DNA from: Euglena gracilis
Lineage: Eukaryota; Euglenida; Euglenophyceae; Euglenales
Direction: 5' to 3'
Length of the DNA: 64,000 nucleotides
NCBI GenBank assembly: GCA_039621445.1
Contig: CP154954.1
Location: 39,641,816 to 39,705,815, forward strand
A program made the position numbers and the translations under genes. Shown here one piece after another: positions 1-10,079 of this stretch (position 1 is the stretch's first letter; each line of letters opens with the position of its first letter). Under the pieces are notes generated by a model. The model saw only the letters and a list, made by a program, of their open reading frames with translations. It was not told the DNA's origin and made no database searches.

Positions 1-554
1 GTCCGAGCGTCTGCTACATGCGTGACACATTCTATGCCCGACTCTGCCCAAGACCTGTCCCACCCAGGGGAATCTTGTGGGTTTCCCGAACCCCCGGTGG
101 GCATGCTGGGCTGGGCTATCAAACTCGCGGTGGGTTTGGGCAAAGCTGAAACCAATGGAATGGGGGGCTGGGGTTCGGCCTCAACCCCCACTAAATCCTC
201 CCCCCTCCCTGCTGCCTTCGCCCCGATTCCTATCACAGGAAATCGTCCTGTGACGGCAGGACATTCACTGGATGGAAGATTGAAATTCTGCTGGCTGCCC
301 CACTGGACTAGCTCTTGAACTGTCGGTTCTGGCCGAGCCGTCGGTTCTGGCTGGGCTGGCCCCCCTGCAGCTTGCTGGGGCTGAGTTGGCAAGGGCTGGG
401 CTGCCCCCTGCCCACTCGACACGTGACACATGTCTTGTGAACTCGCAGAAGGGGTGGCTGGGGAAAAAAGACCAGGTGGACTGTGACTCGGAAGTTGCTC
501 ACCCAATTCCCTCAGAGAATGCATGCGATCCGAACAAGACCGCAACATTTCAGA
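1..554 (-). other. Shifted continuation of the Gag-like Q/P-rich region
   Basis: No intact gene. The minus strand still encodes short Gln/Pro-rich peptides similar to those in the frame upstream (2834 to 555), but not in one continuous frame. It probably continues the element F Gag after a frameshift. The element runs off the left window edge, so nothing downstream of Gag is visible. Confidence 0.4.
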
Positions 555-1199
555 TTATGCCAACCTCTTTTTCTTGCAATTTTCAGCCTCCGCACGAAAT
601 GTTTCCTCCCTTTCAGAAGCCAGACGCATTCTGTTGGCCCAGCCAGCAGGACTGACGTCTGTGCCTGCCGTCCCTGCCGACATTGCAAACCCTGCCTGAA
701 ATTGCAATTCTGATTCTGGCTCCACGACTGGACTTGAAGCTTGTTCACCGGCTGACCGCACTGACTCTGGGGCAACTGATTGGGGAGAGGCCGGATTATG
801 ATTATTTGAACATGCACTTCCCAGTTGAAATTGCTTCTCTGAAACTGGCCCATGGACCCTCCCCAACTCTGCCAATCCCAGACCATTTTCACCAAAACAA
901 TGCTGGCTGGTCGGCTGAGCTGTCTTTTGTGTTACTGACTGGAGCTGGTCTAGCTTGTCGACAGTCGGCTGTGGCTGAGCTGAGCTGTCGACCACTGACT
1001 GCTGCTGGGCTGGCCCCACGACAATTGGCTGGTGCCGGGTTGGCGATTGCACGATGGGCTGGGTTGGCAATTGCATAATGGGCTGGGCTGGCTTTTGCAT
1101 CATGGGCTGGGTTGGCCCCGTGATGGGCTGGGCTGTTTCTCGCATCATGGGATGGGCTGGCCCCATGATGGGCTTGGCTGGCTCTTGCATCATTCACTG

Positions 1200-1680
1200 G
1201 GCTGGCCCATGCATAATTAGCTGGGACAGTGCAATTTCTGGGCTCCTCTGACCCAAAAACTGCTGGCCGGTTGACTGGGCCGGCTCCTGAATGACGGGCT
1301 GGGCTGGCCCGTGCATGATTGGCTGGGGCACTGCAATTTCTGGGCTCCTCGGACCCAAAAACTGCTGGCCGGTTGACTGGGCCGGCTCCTGCATGATGGC
1401 CTGGGCTGGATCTTGCATGATTGGCTGGGCTGGCCCGTACATGACTGGCTGGGGCACTGCAATTTCTGGGCTCCTCTGACCCAAAAACTGCTGGCTGGTT
1501 GACTGGGCCGGCTCCTGCATGACGGGCTGGGCTGGACCGTGCATAATTGGCTGGGGCACTGCAATTTCTGGGCTCCTCTGACCCAAAAACTGCTGGCTGG
1601 TTGACTGGGCCGGCTCCTGCATGATGGGCTGGGCTGGCCCGTGCATGATTGGCTGGGGCTGGACTGACTCCTGCGCAGCT
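1200..1680 (-). repeat. About four 102-bp tandem repeats coding for 34 residues each
   Basis: The block GCAATTTCTGGGCTCCTC recurs at about 1230, 1333, 1459 and 1560, so the period is about 102 bp with one unit lengthened by about 24 bp. The period is a multiple of three and the minus-strand frame is kept, giving a 34-residue repeat containing QPIMHGPAQP and QQFLGQRSPEIA. Units differ by a few substitutions only. Confidence 0.85.
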
Positions 1681-2339
1681 GGCTGAGCTATCCCTTCTGC
1701 AGCTGGCTGGAGTTGGGCTGGCCCCCCGACTGCTGGCTAGGGTTGGGCTGCCCCCCCGACTGCTGGCTGGGGCTGGGCTGGCCCTGCGTTTGGCTGTGCA
1801 ATTCCCAATTGAAATTGCAAACGGGCTGCAACTCCCAAACTCTCGTGGGCAAAAACTAGCTGACTCATTTCTGCTGGCTGTGGCTGGCACTGAGCTGGCG
1901 TTGGGCTGGGCTGTGCAATTCCAATCATAAATTGCGACTCAGCCCCCCTAATTTCCAGACCCCCTGGGACTGAAAATTGTTGAACACCAGCGTCACACCT
2001 TGCCACTTCGTCGTCTTGCTTGCTGGGCTTCTGATCCCGTCGGCCTTCCTCGTTCAATTGATAATATTTCGGTCCTCGGCCAATTGGATTTGTGGCCTCC
2101 AGGCCAGGGCCTCGGTCCTCTAGGCTCTCTCGCAGCACCTGGGAATTCACAGATGATTCGATGGGGGTGTCTTGAACCATTGATGGTGATGGGGCAAGGA
2201 AAAAGGAAATTTGTCTTTCTGGCAAAGGCAAAATTGACCCTTCCACAATTACCTCCAAAGGGATCATGTCAATTGGATAAATCCCTGCTGAAAACATGTC
2301 CACCAGGGACAAAATCACTGCATCAAACTGTGCAACCTT

Positions 2340-2466
2340 GTCCAAGGACACAATACTTGCACCAACATCTGTGACCATGTGAACGGACATGTTCAAGTCA
2401 CAAACCTCTGCGACCATGTTAACGGACATGGTCGAATCACAAACCCCTGCTACCATGTTAACGCGG
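2340..2466 (-). repeat. Three 39-bp repeats containing tRNA-complementary PBS-like sequence
   Basis: On the minus strand, three direct repeats each start with ACATGGT. The first (complement of 2430-2455) reads TGGTAGCAGGGGTTTG and then GATTCGACC, resembling the complement of the 3' end of initiator tRNA-Met, the usual primer-binding site of such elements. The second (near 2391-2416) and third (ending near 2377) are progressively diverged. The period is 39 bp and the repeat is translated in frame (NMVAGVCDSTMSV and variants). The LTR of element F would end just before, near 2457. Confidence 0.55.
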
Positions 2467-2839
2467 GACGCCCACCACGTGTCCGCCCCCGCGGGGGGGA
2501 ACCCGGGGCTGACCTCCGGCGGCGTAGGATCTTTATTTCCGACCTCAGTTTCAGGGGATCCAACCCAAACTCGAATCCCTTCAGGATCTTCTTGGGGTTC
2601 CCTTTTTGGCAAAACCAGGGTAGGCTCAGGTCCCTGATTCCTACCCATCCCCATTGTCATGTCCAGGGGGGGGGGGGAAATTCCCCGCCCTCTGGATTCC
2701 TTCCCGACCCCACACCCCCGACACTCCCGGATGAAACATTTCCAGACTGTTTCTGGATATTTCAAGGTCTGTGTTGGAAAAACAAAACCCAAACAAACAG
2801 GCAAAACAACCTGACTTCGCAACCAACAAAACAAAGGAG

Positions 2840-3541
2840 TTGGAGGTTCACGAGTGACCGTTCAGCCAATGAATGTTACCGCAGTTTCAACTTCTGACAA
2901 TGTCTTTGATTGAATTCCTTGACTTCTTTCAATGATGTTTCATAGTCCAAGAATCTTGACAACTTGCATGTTTGAGAAACTTGGAAAACTGGGAAACCCA
3001 CTGTGGAAAGTGGAACATGAAAACAAATGTGCAGAACGCGGGCAACTCAATGAGAATATGCGCAATACCAATTCCCACCTCCCAATACTGCCCACTGCCC
3101 TTTTCACACTTATGCATGTGCTGGCTGGGTTATTGGAAGGTTACTGATTAGGAATGGCCACAGATTAGGATAGGAGCCTATGCCAAGGCACTCCCTACCT
3201 TTGGCGTCTTTCTTGGTGTCTATTTTTTTCGACATATCACATGGCCGAGAAGTGAAAGCCCCTGGAGGGGTTCAAGTTACAAGTATTGGGCAAGTTTGAA
3301 GTCCCTGGTGAAGTTCAAGTTCAAGTGAAGTACAAGACGTGGAGACCGACATGGAAGAAAAGACCAGAAGTCTCCCGGAGCAGGTCGACAGATGTACAAG
3401 CTACCACTGGGGTACAAGTTTTACCAGCCAAGTACAAGTCAAGGCCAGTGGTGGTGAGAAGCTGCAGAAGCCCATCATGCTGTCCAGGGCTTCTCAGCCC
3501 TTGTGGCCTGCTGAGGCCTTTACAGTTTATCTGGTTTCCTT
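2840..3541. other. No gene recognised; possible LTR or UTR of element F or E
   Basis: No convincing coding region on either strand. The stretch is mixed composition with short CAAGT-type direct repeats around 3270-3345. It could hold the remaining LTR of element F on the minus strand or the 5' untranslated region of the plus-strand element E. No boundary is visible. Confidence 0.4.
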
Positions 3542-3697
3542 GGGCCTGAAAAGGCCCCCCCAGCCACTGGGCCTGAAAAGGCCCCCCCAGCCACTGGGCC
3601 TGAAAAGGCCCCCCCAACCACTGGGCCTGAAAAGGCCCCCCCCCCTGCCACTGGGCCTGAAAAGGCCCCCCCTGCCACTGGGCCTGAAAAGGCCCCC
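3542..3697 (+). repeat. Six tandem 27-bp units, each a GGGCC-TGAAAA-GGCCC hairpin
   Basis: The 16-mer GGGCCTGAAAAGGCCC recurs six times at about 27-bp spacing, separated by C-rich spacers ending in CCACT. Each copy can form a 5-bp stem with a six-base loop. The block lies about 490 bp upstream of the first ATG of element E and may belong to its 5' untranslated region or promoter. Confidence 0.85.
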
Positions 3698-4183
3698 TCA
3701 AACATTTGTTGTCTGTTTCCATTTGTCGCCTGGGACACATTTACATTCTTCTTCTTTTTGTGTGCACTTGCTCACCTGACAAGGGAAAAACTTCTGCACT
3801 CATTTCAAGTTGCAGCATCCACACCCCCACCCACCAACCCACCAAGCACCCAAAACCCCCATGGTCACAAGCTGGTTCTGCTGACATGGAGCCCCAAAAC
3901 TGTCAGATACTGTTCCCTTGTTCCCCAAAAACCCACTCTGCAGTTTTGGGAACCAAAAAGTGCTCTGCAAACCCCTGGAGATTCCATTTTGCTCAAAACT
4001 GCCAGGCCCAATTTGCTGAAAGCCACCCAAGCGACACAGAAAGTCAAAGCCTCTGTTTCCCCAAAAGCTGCCAGACACACTTTCCTCCACGCAACCGGAA
4101 TAACCCCAGATCCCCAACCGCCCATTTCCTGCAGACCCCCGGAACTGGAGTTTCAAAGGAAAAGGGATAGCTGGCCCAAACGC

Positions 4184-6451
4184 ATGCCCACCAAGAAGCG
4201 GCAAAACCCCAGCACTTGCACCGGTCACCACAGTCGCTTGGGGCGCGGGGAAGGAATTTTGTCCTGTGGTGACATTCAGCCAAACCCAGGCCCCGCAGTA
4301 CCCCCACAGACTGAAATTGACTTCAGCGAGGATCCAGCGAGGGCTGTCGGCTTCTTGATGGCAACTGCCTCGGTCCCACCCACCCTTGCCCCACTCTTGG
4401 AAACCTCTTCGCAAGGTGGCCGGAATCTACAACAGCTCCTTCTGGACCTCATTGGGGGTGACCCAGCTCAGAGCGAACAGCCTTTGAACCCTGCCTCGGC
4501 CCCATTGCCACACAGCGTCGCAATGAACATTGATGCCGCATCCCACCCCCTCTCATCACCATGCCCTGACCTTCATCCAACTTGGGAAGAAATCGCCCAC
4601 GATCTTCGTGGGTCAATCAGCCTTATCCCTCGCGGGGCCATCCAAGCAGTGGCCGAGGTCTATTGCACACTCTTGCGCCGCCTGAACGAACAAAGCACCT
4701 GGGAAGCCATGCACGCCCTTTGGTGCTTCCCAAAGGCAGTGTTGGCACCCTTTGGCCGTGGTGGGCGCGGTCACTGGGCACGTCTTGGCCACATCCTGCA
4801 GGCTCGAGCACGACAATACCTAAGCCGCCCGACGCTGGAGAGTTGGAAGGACACTTCTCCTCCAGTGGAAGAAACTAACGCACGAAAGAGACCACGTACT
4901 AGACTGGCTGCCCCGAAAGAGGAAGAAGTAACAAAAGAGGATTTTGTCTCCAGACTAGAACGACTGGTCGGCAGGGGTGCTGTATCCAAAGCGTGCAACC
5001 TGTTGACTTCCGATGGTGTTCAAAATCCCGACAACCACTTGGTACGTGAACGCCTCCGGCAATTACATCCACATGAACCGCCTCCTGGACTTGGCCCAAC
5101 GACCATGAGACGTTGGCTACCAGCTGCCACTCTTGAGGAAGACATGCAACAACGCCGGACAATAGTGCGAAAGGCAGTCTTCAGCTTTGGCCCAGAATCC
5201 TCACCAGGCCCCTCTGGCTTGAGGCCCGACCACCTTCGGTGTTTGATGGGGCATGATGCAGGTTGCCATGCAGATGACCTTTTGGACGAACTCACAACCT
5301 TCTGTTATCGCACCATTGACAGTGGTTTGCCAAAAGGACCTGCCGCAATCATGGCAGCAGCCAGACTGACAGCCTTGCGAAAAGTGAAAGCAGCCGAAAA
5401 CACCGATGATTTCGGCAACCAATGCCCACCTGCTCCAGAAGAAGAGGGAACCAGGCCCATATCAGCGGGCGAATGCCTACGTCGGCTGGTAGGAAAAGTG
5501 ATCATGAGACAGGAAGTGGTGAGAACAGCAGTTCGCAACAATCTGCCTGGACAATTTGGCGTTGGCCATTCTGATCCCTGTTCCATTGTCGCCATTGGGC
5601 TTCAGCAGCTTGTCGGCTGTCTCCATCACACAGGTGCTCAGGATTGGGGTGTGTTGCAATTAGACTTTGCAAATGCCTTCAACTGCCTGCGCCGTGAGGG
5701 TATGCTGGACGCTGTTCGAGAACGTTGCCCTGAGATGACAGCATGGATGGAGAGCTGCTACAGTGAGCATTCCACTTTGTACTGTGGGTTAACCTCCTTC
5801 CGCAGCAAAAGTGGTGTGCAACAAGGTGATCCATGTGGTCCTGCGGCGTTCGCAATTGCTGTTCAAAATCTGGTTGAAAAAGTGGGTGAGCTGGTCGGAT
5901 GGCAAGCATGGTACCTGGACGATGCCCATCTCGTGGGTACCCCAGCACAACTGGAAACAGCAGTCCGATACATTCTGCGTGAAGGACCCCTCATTGGGGT
6001 TTCCCTGAATATATCCAAGTGTCGGTTGTGGGGACCTGCCTTTGGAATGGAATGGTCCAGCCTCCCAACCAACACAACCCCGCTCCAACAAATTCCGGTG
6101 CAGGAATATTCTGAAGCAAGTGGCCTCAAGGTCCTTGGACTGCCAGTCTGCCACCTAGCAGGGGGGGCGTTCGCCTCCACTGTTTGGGCTCCACGAGTCG
6201 AAATGGTTCTGAAGGCATGCAATCTCCTACAGCTTGTGCCAAGTGCCCATGTCCAGTACACCCTTTTGCGTCAATGTTTGGATGCATGTTGCATCAATGG
6301 CCTATTGAGGGTAACTCCACTGCCGCTTGCTGGGGACCAATGCTTATTGCTGAGCCACTGTTTACGAAACACGCTGAGTTGCATCATGACAGCACCAGTT
6401 GATGACAACCAGTGGTCACAGGCCACCTTGCCACCCGTTTGGGGGGACTAG
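4184..6451 (+). CDS. Element E polyprotein, N-terminal part: 2A-like motif and reverse transcriptase
   Basis: The open frame extends upstream to a TTG at 3758, but the only methionine before the conserved region is the ATG at 4184, so I take that start. Order: a 37-residue basic leader ending in GDIQPNPGP (4268-4294), a linker with acidic and basic clusters, then RT. RT motifs visible: motif A LQLDFANAFN (near 5657), motif B GVQQGDPCGPAAF (near 5812), motif C WYLDDAH (near 5911) and the following SKCRLWG. The frame ends at a TAG right after the QATLP motif near 6430, while the natural continuation RLGGLGI is found one frame back. The RT copies element RNA at a nicked target in this class. The frame break makes this copy probably inactive unless bypassed. 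Confidence 0.8.
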   Translation: MPTKKRQNPSTCTGHHSRLGRGEGILSCGDIQPNPGPAVPPQTEIDFSEDPARAVGFLMATASVPPTLAPLLETSSQGGRNLQQLLLDLIGGDPAQSEQPLNPASAPLPHSVAMNIDAASHPLSSPCPDLHPTWEEIAHDLRGSISLIPRGAIQAVAEVYCTLLRRLNEQSTWEAMHALWCFPKAVLAPFGRGGRGHWARLGHILQARARQYLSRPTLESWKDTSPPVEETNARKRPRTRLAAPKEEEVTKEDFVSRLERLVGRGAVSKACNLLTSDGVQNPDNHLVRERLRQLHPHEPPPGLGPTTMRRWLPAATLEEDMQQRRTIVRKAVFSFGPESSPGPSGLRPDHLRCLMGHDAGCHADDLLDELTTFCYRTIDSGLPKGPAAIMAAARLTALRKVKAAENTDDFGNQCPPAPEEEGTRPISAGECLRRLVGKVIMRQEVVRTAVRNNLPGQFGVGHSDPCSIVAIGLQQLVGCLHHTGAQDWGVLQLDFANAFNCLRREGMLDAVRERCPEMTAWMESCYSEHSTLYCGLTSFRSKSGVQQGDPCGPAAFAIAVQNLVEKVGELVGWQAWYLDDAHLVGTPAQLETAVRYILREGPLIGVSLNISKCRLWGPAFGMEWSSLPTNTTPLQQIPVQEYSEASGLKVLGLPVCHLAGGAFASTVWAPRVEMVLKACNLLQLVPSAHVQYTLLRQCLDACCINGLLRVTPLPLAGDQCLLLSHCLRNTLSCIMTAPVDDNQWSQATLPPVWGD
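4241..4294 (+). other. 2A-like ribosome-skipping motif
   Basis: The peptide ends CGDIQPNPGP with LGRGEGILS in front. The invariant NPGP with a preceding G-D-I/V is the core of 2A peptides, which make the ribosome skip a peptide bond between the last G and P. The position usually holding Glu is Gln here. Counted from the ATG at 4184 the motif occupies residues 29-37, an N-terminal location also known for 2A-like motifs in other non-LTR elements. Function is inferred only. Confidence 0.6.
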
Positions 6452-7518
6452 GAATTAAGGATCCGCAGGAATGCCGACTCGCTGCACGGTGGTCAGCACA
6501 ATTGGACTTCCTCCAAAGGGCTGAAACGTTGTTGGGATTTCCGGACTTCGTAATCCGCAATATGAAACCACCAGATTTTGACTCCGCACTGACATTGCTG
6601 AAGATCTTTGGAGTTGAAGGTCAACCCCTGCAGGCCTTAACAGATGACTCCACCCGTGCAACCCAACTACCACGAGAAATGGTGTCACAGAAACACTGGG
6701 GGAACATCTGCTCAACGCTGCACCAAAAGAAACTGCAAAAGTCCCTGTCCGGATCCGATGCCATTCGATTTTTCTGCCAAACAAGGCCTCGTGCCATGGC
6801 CTGGACGTGTGCAGTCCCCTCTGCTGGCACAAAAACCCTTGTTCCCACGAAAGAATTTGTTGCCCTCCCCCTATGGACGCTTGGCGCTCCTGTGGTAAAA
6901 ACAGAAGAGAGCCACTCTCCCGGATGTCCACGATGCATGAGCCCACTTGACACAGCCAGCCACCACCTCGTCTGCTGCCACCGTAACAACCTCGTTCGGC
7001 GGCACGGGGCAGTGCAAAGCTTTGTCCTGAACCTGGCACAGCGAGCTGGCTTTCCTGCACGTCGAGAAGAAAAAGCTGAGGACGGAACTCGACCGGGTGA
7101 TGTTTTCATCACTCGATTTGACGCAAATGGACCCGCAGCCATTGATGTCACAGTTAGACACCCACTAGCACCCTCCAGGTCACCTCCAGCTCAGGTGGAA
7201 AATTGGCACATTCGACAGGAAGAAGACAAAATCGCCACGTATGGGGACCCTTGCAAGCGACGAGGCTGGAAATTTATCCCACTGGTGATGGACTGCTACG
7301 GTGGCATGAGTGAAGCAGGCCAAGGATTCGTCTCCACATGCATCCGCCACCAAACAAGCCAACATAACGGCTGGGAGAGGCGGGGTGTGGAGGCCAGTGC
7401 ATGGCAGGGACTTGGAATGGCTTTGATGCGCGAGCTGGCAAGACAACTGGCATGGGGACAGTGCCCTGAGCAACTACTTGATTGCAATAGCGGTGGTACG
7501 CATTACCCGTACTTTTGA
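6412..7518 (+). pseudogene. Element E polyprotein, C-terminal part: zinc finger and restriction-like endonuclease
   Basis: This frame overlaps the end of the RT frame and continues it after a one-base shift near 6430-6442. It begins with RLGGLGI, the usual start of the post-RT region. A Cys/His cluster CPRC...SHHLVCCH lies near 6925-6980. It is followed by the endonuclease motifs RPGD (near 7090), IDVTV (near 7144) and EEDKIATYG (near 7218), the PD-x-D...K/Y pattern of restriction-like endonucleases that nick the target for target-primed reverse transcription. It stops at TGA 7516-7518. The shift site holds no classical slippery heptamer, so a single-base deletion is more likely than programmed frameshifting. 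Confidence 0.75.
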
Positions 7519-8457
7519 GTGTGACTTCATACAGTGCACCGACCACCTCTACCACCTTCGGTGGCCCACACAGAGCAATGGCCATGAGGCCAGCTTTCTC
7601 ACCTCCACTCTCGGACGGCTCTGAAACCACCCCAGGCACAAATCAGCCAATCAGCCAATGACACAAACACGCCAACAGTGGCAAGCAAAGCACACACTCC
7701 CCCCCCACCTCCCCCACCCGCCGTATATATTGAAGATGGGACTTTCCCATTTTCCTCTAACCATTGACCTCGGGACGGGCACGGCACTCCGTACAACCTT
7801 TATGTACTTTACACCCATAGTATCTACCGGCGACCTGTGGCCGCACAGGGAGTCATGAGGAGTTTCTCCTTGTGGCGAGGGCCAAAAGAGACATATCCCT
7901 GGGCCCGGGGCACGGTCTGGGTGAAGCTGTGCTACCCGCCGTGATGATGATGGCGTCGTTCCCTCCTCTCTTCCTGCGCCCTGTCCGCCAGGTCCCACAC
8001 CCTGGAAAATGAATCTGGCCATTATTCCGTATGTGAGAACCCAACTTTCAACCTGGAAGAAAAATCCAAAGTGCAAAGATATTTCTCCCCTGTCATTCCA
8101 GATCACAGGCCAGTTTAACCAACCACAGGATCACACACTGGCTCGCACAAGCTTGCAAACAAACGGTCATTCACCTTTCGGGAGGCGCAGGGGCTATGTG
8201 CGGTCATAGCGACTCCTCGCACACACACTCCCCCCCTTTTCAGCGCTCAGACAGACCTTGAATTCCCCCCCCCCTCCCGTGGGGATGCCAAGAGGCACAT
8301 TTCTTCCGCCTCGGCAGGAGGCACCCAAGGACCTGCCCTTCTCCTCACTCTTCACATTGTTCGCGGGCTGAGTGGACTTACCACGGGAAGCCTCACCCCC
8401 CCCTTCAGCGGAGTGGGTGTTCTTCCCGCAGGTTTCCCGGACCCCCCAACAGGGATA
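7519..8457. other. No gene recognised; 3' region of E and junction with copy A
   Basis: Contains C-rich runs (7697-7720, 8228-8278) and a TATATATT box at 7724-7731 but no supported coding region. The 5' part is probably the 3' untranslated region of element E. Similarity of copy A to element B ends near 8458, and what lies between is unassigned. No LTR end or poly(A) tail was found. Confidence 0.4.
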
Positions 8458-9122
8458 GCTTTTCCGTCTAGGGGGTTTAGGTACGGTTTGAAATCGTCCA
8501 TATGGACGTCCTCAATCCCGTTGGGCAAGGCAACTTTATATCGCCCGCTACTTCCTAACCTGTCCAAAATTTCGCATGGGCCGAGCCGAAGAGGACGTAG
8601 CTTGGAAGATTGCATGCGGGTGCGGTTATTCCGTACCCACACGCGGTCACCTGGACTATACACAGGTGTTTTGAAATTTTGTAAAAACGATTTCCGTTTG
8701 TTGGAATGAATTTCTGTGATACGTGATTGGACTGCAGAGCGGAGTGATTCCACTTCTGCAAACCACGTTTCACAGCTAACACTACTTCGGGCGGGTCTCT
8801 CCGAGGGGATATCCCCTGTGGCCGGAGGGTCTCGTCCGAAAACAATTTCGTACGGTGAGTGTGGTAATACCAACCCTGGCAAGGTATTGATGTAAAATAA
8901 ACACCAATGAAGAATGGATATCCAATTCTTACCCGAGTCAGCCAGTGAAAGGCGAAGCATATTGACAACGGATTTCACGGCTGCCTCAGCTCCACCGTTG
9001 CCTTTCGGGCGGTATATAATGGACAAATGCTGCTCAATGCCGAGTAAACCGCACAAAGTTGTGAAAAACCGCGAAGAGATCAAGTGATCTTGATCATTCA
9101 CGATTTCGTTCGGTAAACCCAT
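8352..9122 (-). pseudogene. Copy A integrase, catalytic C-half and C-terminal domain
   Basis: Starts within the integrase core: LPNEIVNDQDHLISSRFF holds the second catalytic Asp region (normally SDxG), and NGGAEAAVKSVVNML corresponds to the third catalytic motif with Glu. A basic C-terminal domain follows (PVYSPGDRVWVRNN). Homology to element B stops at DGKAIP (near 8458), after which the frame runs into unrelated sequence, so the chromodomain present in B is missing. Separated from the upstream part by a stop near 9123-9131. Confidence 0.8.
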
Positions 9123-9131
9123 TAAGCAGAT

Positions 9132-10079
9132 TCATTTCTCCAGGAATATGGATGCCAAAATTTGGGCTGTCAACCCTGCTTTCCGGCATGGAATGGCTAC
9201 TATATACCCACTCAGCCGACTGACGACAACGAAAACGTAATCGTAAATTTTGTCATCTGATCCTTTGCAAGGTTCAAGTTCCAGAAACTCCATGCAGAGG
9301 GACGTAAAAATGTCCGGTGGTACGGGGAAAAAATCCATCGTACCAGGAGGGGTACCTCTGCGCGGGTTCACAGCCTGACAAATTTGGCACCGTTGCGAAA
9401 TTCGCAAACAGCGCGAATATAAATATTTTTCACTCAGGGTTGTGCAATACCTGCGACCCACCAGTGAAAGAAGTTTGGGGGCCCCAGGGTGACCATGGTT
9501 GTGATAGCTCAAAATCACATCATCAACCAGGTCTTGGGGTATACAATATTTATAACCAGAATCATTTCGGAAAATAAGTCGCAATGGTGATAGAGAGTAA
9601 TTCTCTATGGACTCACCATTACGAAGTCCATTCACAATGGTACTATATACAGGGTCACGCGAATAATCCCATTCGCGGAAAAATAGGGGGGTAGGAGTTT
9701 CCGTACGCGTAATGCGACGGGGTCCGGCAGTGCGTCCACGCCGGCGCCTTCCACACAATGGTGAAATGGCGATGCTTCGATACACCCGGGAAACGGGTGG
9801 TGAATCGAGCATGTTGTCGGCAGCGTCGGATCGACGTGCGAACTGGTCAGCCTCATGGCTGCCATGAAAAGTCGCATCACCCTCATCCGGGTTCCCAGGA
9901 TAATACCAGGGGGCTCGGCTGAGAGGATCCGCCACTTTTTGCGTATGACCTGGGGTATATACTACCACCAGGTTAAACTGGCTCAAGAACTCTGCCATCC
10001 GGCATCTTCTGCCCACTGGCCCCCCTACCAGCCCCGCACTACAGGGAGGAAGAGGCTGTAAGTGCGAAAAAAAACTCAT
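9132..10079 (-). pseudogene. Copy A RNase H end and integrase N-half
   Basis: Begins at the 3' side of a small insertion, then reads the end of RNase H (EFLSQFNLVVVYTPGHTQKVADPLSRAPW), a spacer, the integrase HHCC zinc domain (SYHNHGHPGAPKLL followed by CQICQAV) and the start of the integrase core (DFFPVPPDIFTSLCMEFLELEPC...DYVFVVVSRLSGYIVAIP). The frame ends in ILASIFLEK, directly continued by the next fragment after a stop. The first residues derive from the inserted sequence and are not part of the ancestral protein. Confidence 0.8.
10019..10074 (+). mobile_element. 56-bp A-tailed insertion with about 28-bp target duplication in copy A
   Basis: Relative to element B, copy A carries an extra segment that ends in eight A residues (10,067-10,074) and is bracketed by near-identical copies of the target, GGCATCTTCTGCCCACTG with flanks, at 9990-10,018 and 10,075-10,102. 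This arrangement, short insert plus A-tail plus long target duplication, matches LINE-mediated retroposition of a small RNA. It causes the frame break between the RNase H pieces of copy A. Confidence 0.6.

Larger units (their letters stand above)
555..2834 (-). pseudogene. Gag-like PAQP-rich protein of LTR element F, two in-frame stops
   Basis: From 2834 down to 555 the minus strand stays in a single frame broken only by TAG at 1737-1739 and TGA at 1194-1196; both could be decayed Gln or Arg codons. The open frame begins upstream of any good start. The first plausible ATG is at 2660 (M-T-M-G-M-G). Order: Pro/Glu-rich N-terminus, three 13-residue repeats (2340-2466), a mixed segment, a Pro/Ala/Gln-rich stretch with 34-residue tandem repeats, and a charged C-terminus rich in Glu, Arg and Lys. 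I recognise no conserved domain. The Gag assignment rests on analogy with element C: both have a KDPTP/NDPTP-like Pro-Gly-rich passage just before a PBS-like site. A host low-complexity protein is the alternative. Confidence 0.5.
4184..7518 (+). mobile_element. Non-LTR retrotransposon E (restriction-like endonuclease type), one frameshift
   Basis: The coding core carries RT followed by a CCHC-like zinc finger and a restriction-enzyme-like endonuclease, the domain order of the R2/NeSL/CRE group. No poly(A) tail, target duplication or exact ends could be located, so only the coding span is given. The hairpin array at 3542-3697 may be part of the 5' region. Confidence 0.75.

Noticed and set aside
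3974-3999. Relic of a dinoflagellate spliced leader (CCATTTTGCTCAA near 3985; CCATTTTGCTCG near 47,250)
   Set aside because: Short, imperfect, inside coding or UTR sequence, and without a splice context; chance is sufficient.
7697-7731. TATA-box promoter (TATATATT)
   Set aside because: No gene follows on the plus strand at a suitable distance, and on the minus strand it lies downstream of copy A; a lone AT run is weak evidence.
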